A program made the position numbers and the translations under genes. Source: a virus. Taken from it: a stretch of 31,873 bases of DNA. The stretch lies in IMG/VR virus record IMGVR_UViG_3300047376_000632, positions 1 to 31,873 of that record; one strand, written 5' to 3'. How positions within the stretch are numbered: position 1 is the stretch's first letter; every line of letters begins with the position of its first letter. The notes under the pieces are model-generated. The model searched no databases. It saw only the letters and a list, made by a program, of their open reading frames with translations, and was not told the DNA's origin. Positions 30,739-31,873 of the stretch are shown here, piece by piece.

Positions 30739-31619
30739 AACTAAGATATAGCGAAGCGTTTTACAGCGTACAAGGTGAAGGCAAGTTTGTAGGAGTACCC
30801 AGTGTATTCCTACGCACATTCGGTTGTAACTTTCGTTGTATGAACTTTGGACTTCCTAGAGGTACTCCAATGCGCAGTGAACAAGGAAAACACAATGCAG
30901 AAGTCAAAGAACTACTGGATAGTGGAATAGTAAATACAGTAGAGAAGTTTAATGACTTGCCTATTATCCACACAGGCTGTGATACATATGCAAGTATCTA
31001 TCCAGAGTTTAAAAAGTTTATGATGGATAGAACTGTAGATGAAGTTGTAGAACATTTACTAAGTCTCACGCCTGAAGGCAGTTGGACTATGGAGAACGGT
31101 CAAGACGTACACCTCATTTTTACAGGCGGAGAACCACTGTTAGGATGGCAGAAATTTTACGCAGAACTACTAGAACATCCACGTATGAAGGATTTAAAGA
31201 ATGTCACATTTGAAACAAATGCTACTCAATCCCTTAGGGAAGACTTTAGAAACTATCTCAACAATCAAGAGCGATTTACTGTCACTTGGAGTTGTTCCCC
31301 GAAACTTACAGTTAGCGGAGAATCTCAAACTGATGCTATTAAGCCTGGGATTGTTGCCGATTACGCTGGTGTTAATAACAGTGAACTCTATCTCAAGTTT
31401 GTTGTCGCTGATAGTATGGATGTGGACGAAGTTGCAGATGCTGTTCAAGCATACCGTGACGCAGACGTTAACTGTGCAGTATATTGTATGCCGTTGGGCG
31501 GACGTAGTGAAGAGTATACACTCAATGTTCAGCAAGTCGCAGAACTTTGCATGGAGCGAGGTTGGCGCTTCACGCCAAGACTACACATCAGCCTCTTCGG
31601 AAATGCGTGGGGCACCTAG
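30735..31619 (+). CDS. queE: QueE, 7-carboxy-7-deazaguanine synthase (radical SAM)
   Basis: This 294-residue protein opens RYSEAFYSVQGEGKFVGVPS, the QueE signature, followed by FLRTFGCNFRC (C31, C35). The third cluster cysteine is delayed to C82 in HTGCDTYASIYPEF, so 46 residues lie between the second and third instead of the usual two. LIFTGGEPLL supplies the GGEP motif, and FETNAT and KLTVSGES follow. It ends SLFGNAWGT. It makes the 7-deazaguanine ring, whose product QueC would turn into preQ0. The CDTYA context matches queuosine-branch QueE proteins. Fused reading with mazG upstream (ATGA) suggests matched expression. Confidence 0.92.
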   Translation: MKLRYSEAFYSVQGEGKFVGVPSVFLRTFGCNFRCMNFGLPRGTPMRSEQGKHNAEVKELLDSGIVNTVEKFNDLPIIHTGCDTYASIYPEFKKFMMDRTVDEVVEHLLSLTPEGSWTMENGQDVHLIFTGGEPLLGWQKFYAELLEHPRMKDLKNVTFETNATQSLREDFRNYLNNQERFTVTWSCSPKLTVSGESQTDAIKPGIVADYAGVNNSELYLKFVVADSMDVDEVADAVQAYRDADVNCAVYCMPLGGRSEEYTLNVQQVAELCMERGWRFTPRLHISLFGNAWGT

Positions 31620-31752
31620 CATTAATCCAATGGGCATTGAAGCGGATCTGGATCCTGAACGTATACACAAAGAAGCAAAAGCGCAAACACCATTAGAACG
31701 TGCAATGAAACATCCAGTTGACATAGAAAAACTAAGAAAAGCAGGAATGTAA
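31603..31752 (+). CDS. Small phage protein, 49 residues
   Basis: ATG 31603 overlaps the end of queE; an alternative in-frame ATG is at 31630, which would give 40 residues. The product contains MGIEADLDPERIHKEAKAQ and a basic end (KHPVDIEKLRKAGM). I cannot assign a domain. It overlaps the next gene by one base (TAATG), which supports it being real. It belongs to the queD-mazG-queE transcript. Confidence 0.55.
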   Translation: MRGAPSINPMGIEADLDPERIHKEAKAQTPLERAMKHPVDIEKLRKAGM

Positions 31753-31873
31753 TGTTTGATAAAATTAAAAAAGCAGTATTAGGTAACCCTAAACCTGTAA
31801 AAGCAACAAAAACAAAACCTCGCAAAAGTGAAAAAGATCTTGCTACTGAAGCAGGCGAACCCTGGGTAAGTGT
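31752..31873 (+). CDS. Basic phage protein, N-terminal part (cut by window end)
   Basis: ATG 31752 overlaps the upstream stop (TAATG). The visible start is basic and Lys-rich (MFDKIKKAVLGNPKPVKATK), then KPRKSEKDLATEAGEPWVSV up to the window edge. Proteins opening like this, with a GEPWV segment, occur in T4-like marine phages as hypotheticals. The gene continues beyond the window, so length and function are unknown. Confidence 0.6.
   Translation, partial: MFDKIKKAVLGNPKPVKATKTKPRKSEKDLATEAGEPWVS

Noticed and set aside
1-31873. tRNA genes, CRISPR array, integrase or insertion sequences
   Set aside because: I looked for cloverleaf-like stretches in the gaps, regular repeats and recombinase motifs and found none; gaps are too short for most of these.

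Overview
This A+T-rich window, with every supported gene on the + strand, reads as part of the genome of a T4-like marine myovirus. The marks are a family-B DNA polymerase of the gp43 type, a gp45-type sliding clamp, a DsbA-like DNA-binding protein, a TATAAATA late promoter, and very dense packing with ATGA and TAATG junctions and many small acidic genes. The host is not identified. No photosynthesis genes are present. The periplasmic binding proteins resemble those of heterotrophic marine proteobacteria, so a phage of such a bacterium is the best inference.

Layout. 1-1924: three consecutive genes with basic, cysteine-bearing C-terminal modules; at least one starts with a peptide resembling the T4 capsid-targeting sequence. 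1915-3036: a small cupin-like protein and a radical SAM protein. 3070-8266: dsbA-like, two small membrane proteins, DNA polymerase, a methyltransferase-like protein and the sliding clamp. 8266-10394: a PAPS-type sulfotransferase translationally coupled to a DpdA-like 7-deazaguanine DNA transglycosylase. 10459-11942: three small phage genes, one QueD-like. 11945-18034: glycosyltransferase, UDP-sugar epimerase, UDP-sugar dehydrogenase, Fe(II) oxygenase, half-size DegT aminotransferase, FolE and a glycine-amidinotransferase-like enzyme. 18272-24586: a host-like uptake and salvage cassette with a BMP-family binding protein, an NMT1/THI5-like binding protein, an ABC ATPase, an ABC permease, an arylsulfotransferase-like propeller, an isopenicillin-N-synthase-like oxygenase and two phosphoribosyltransferases. 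24561-25098: two small phage genes. 25163-28228: a 1021-residue lipoprotein autotransporter subtilase of NalP/SphB1 architecture. 28238-29940: small genes, a third phosphoribosyltransferase and another Fe(II) oxygenase. 30009-31619: queD, a MazG-like gene and queE. 31603-end: two small genes, the last cut by the window edge.

How the parts may work together. FolE, QueD, QueE and DpdA form most of a route that replaces guanine in phage DNA with a 7-deazaguanine; QueC is not in the window. The amidinotransferase directly coupled to folE, and the sugar and aminotransferase genes beside it, suggest either a guanidino-decorated deazaguanine or a guanidino-sugar. The transporter and phosphoribosyltransferases suggest that the phage makes its host import and salvage nucleobases or nucleosides during infection. 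Several near-perfect sigma70 promoters (TTGACA, 16-17 nt, TATAAT-like) start the dsbA-polymerase, clamp, 10459, folE and subtilase units.

There is no gene-free stretch over 300 bases. No tRNA, CRISPR array, integrase or insertion sequence was seen.
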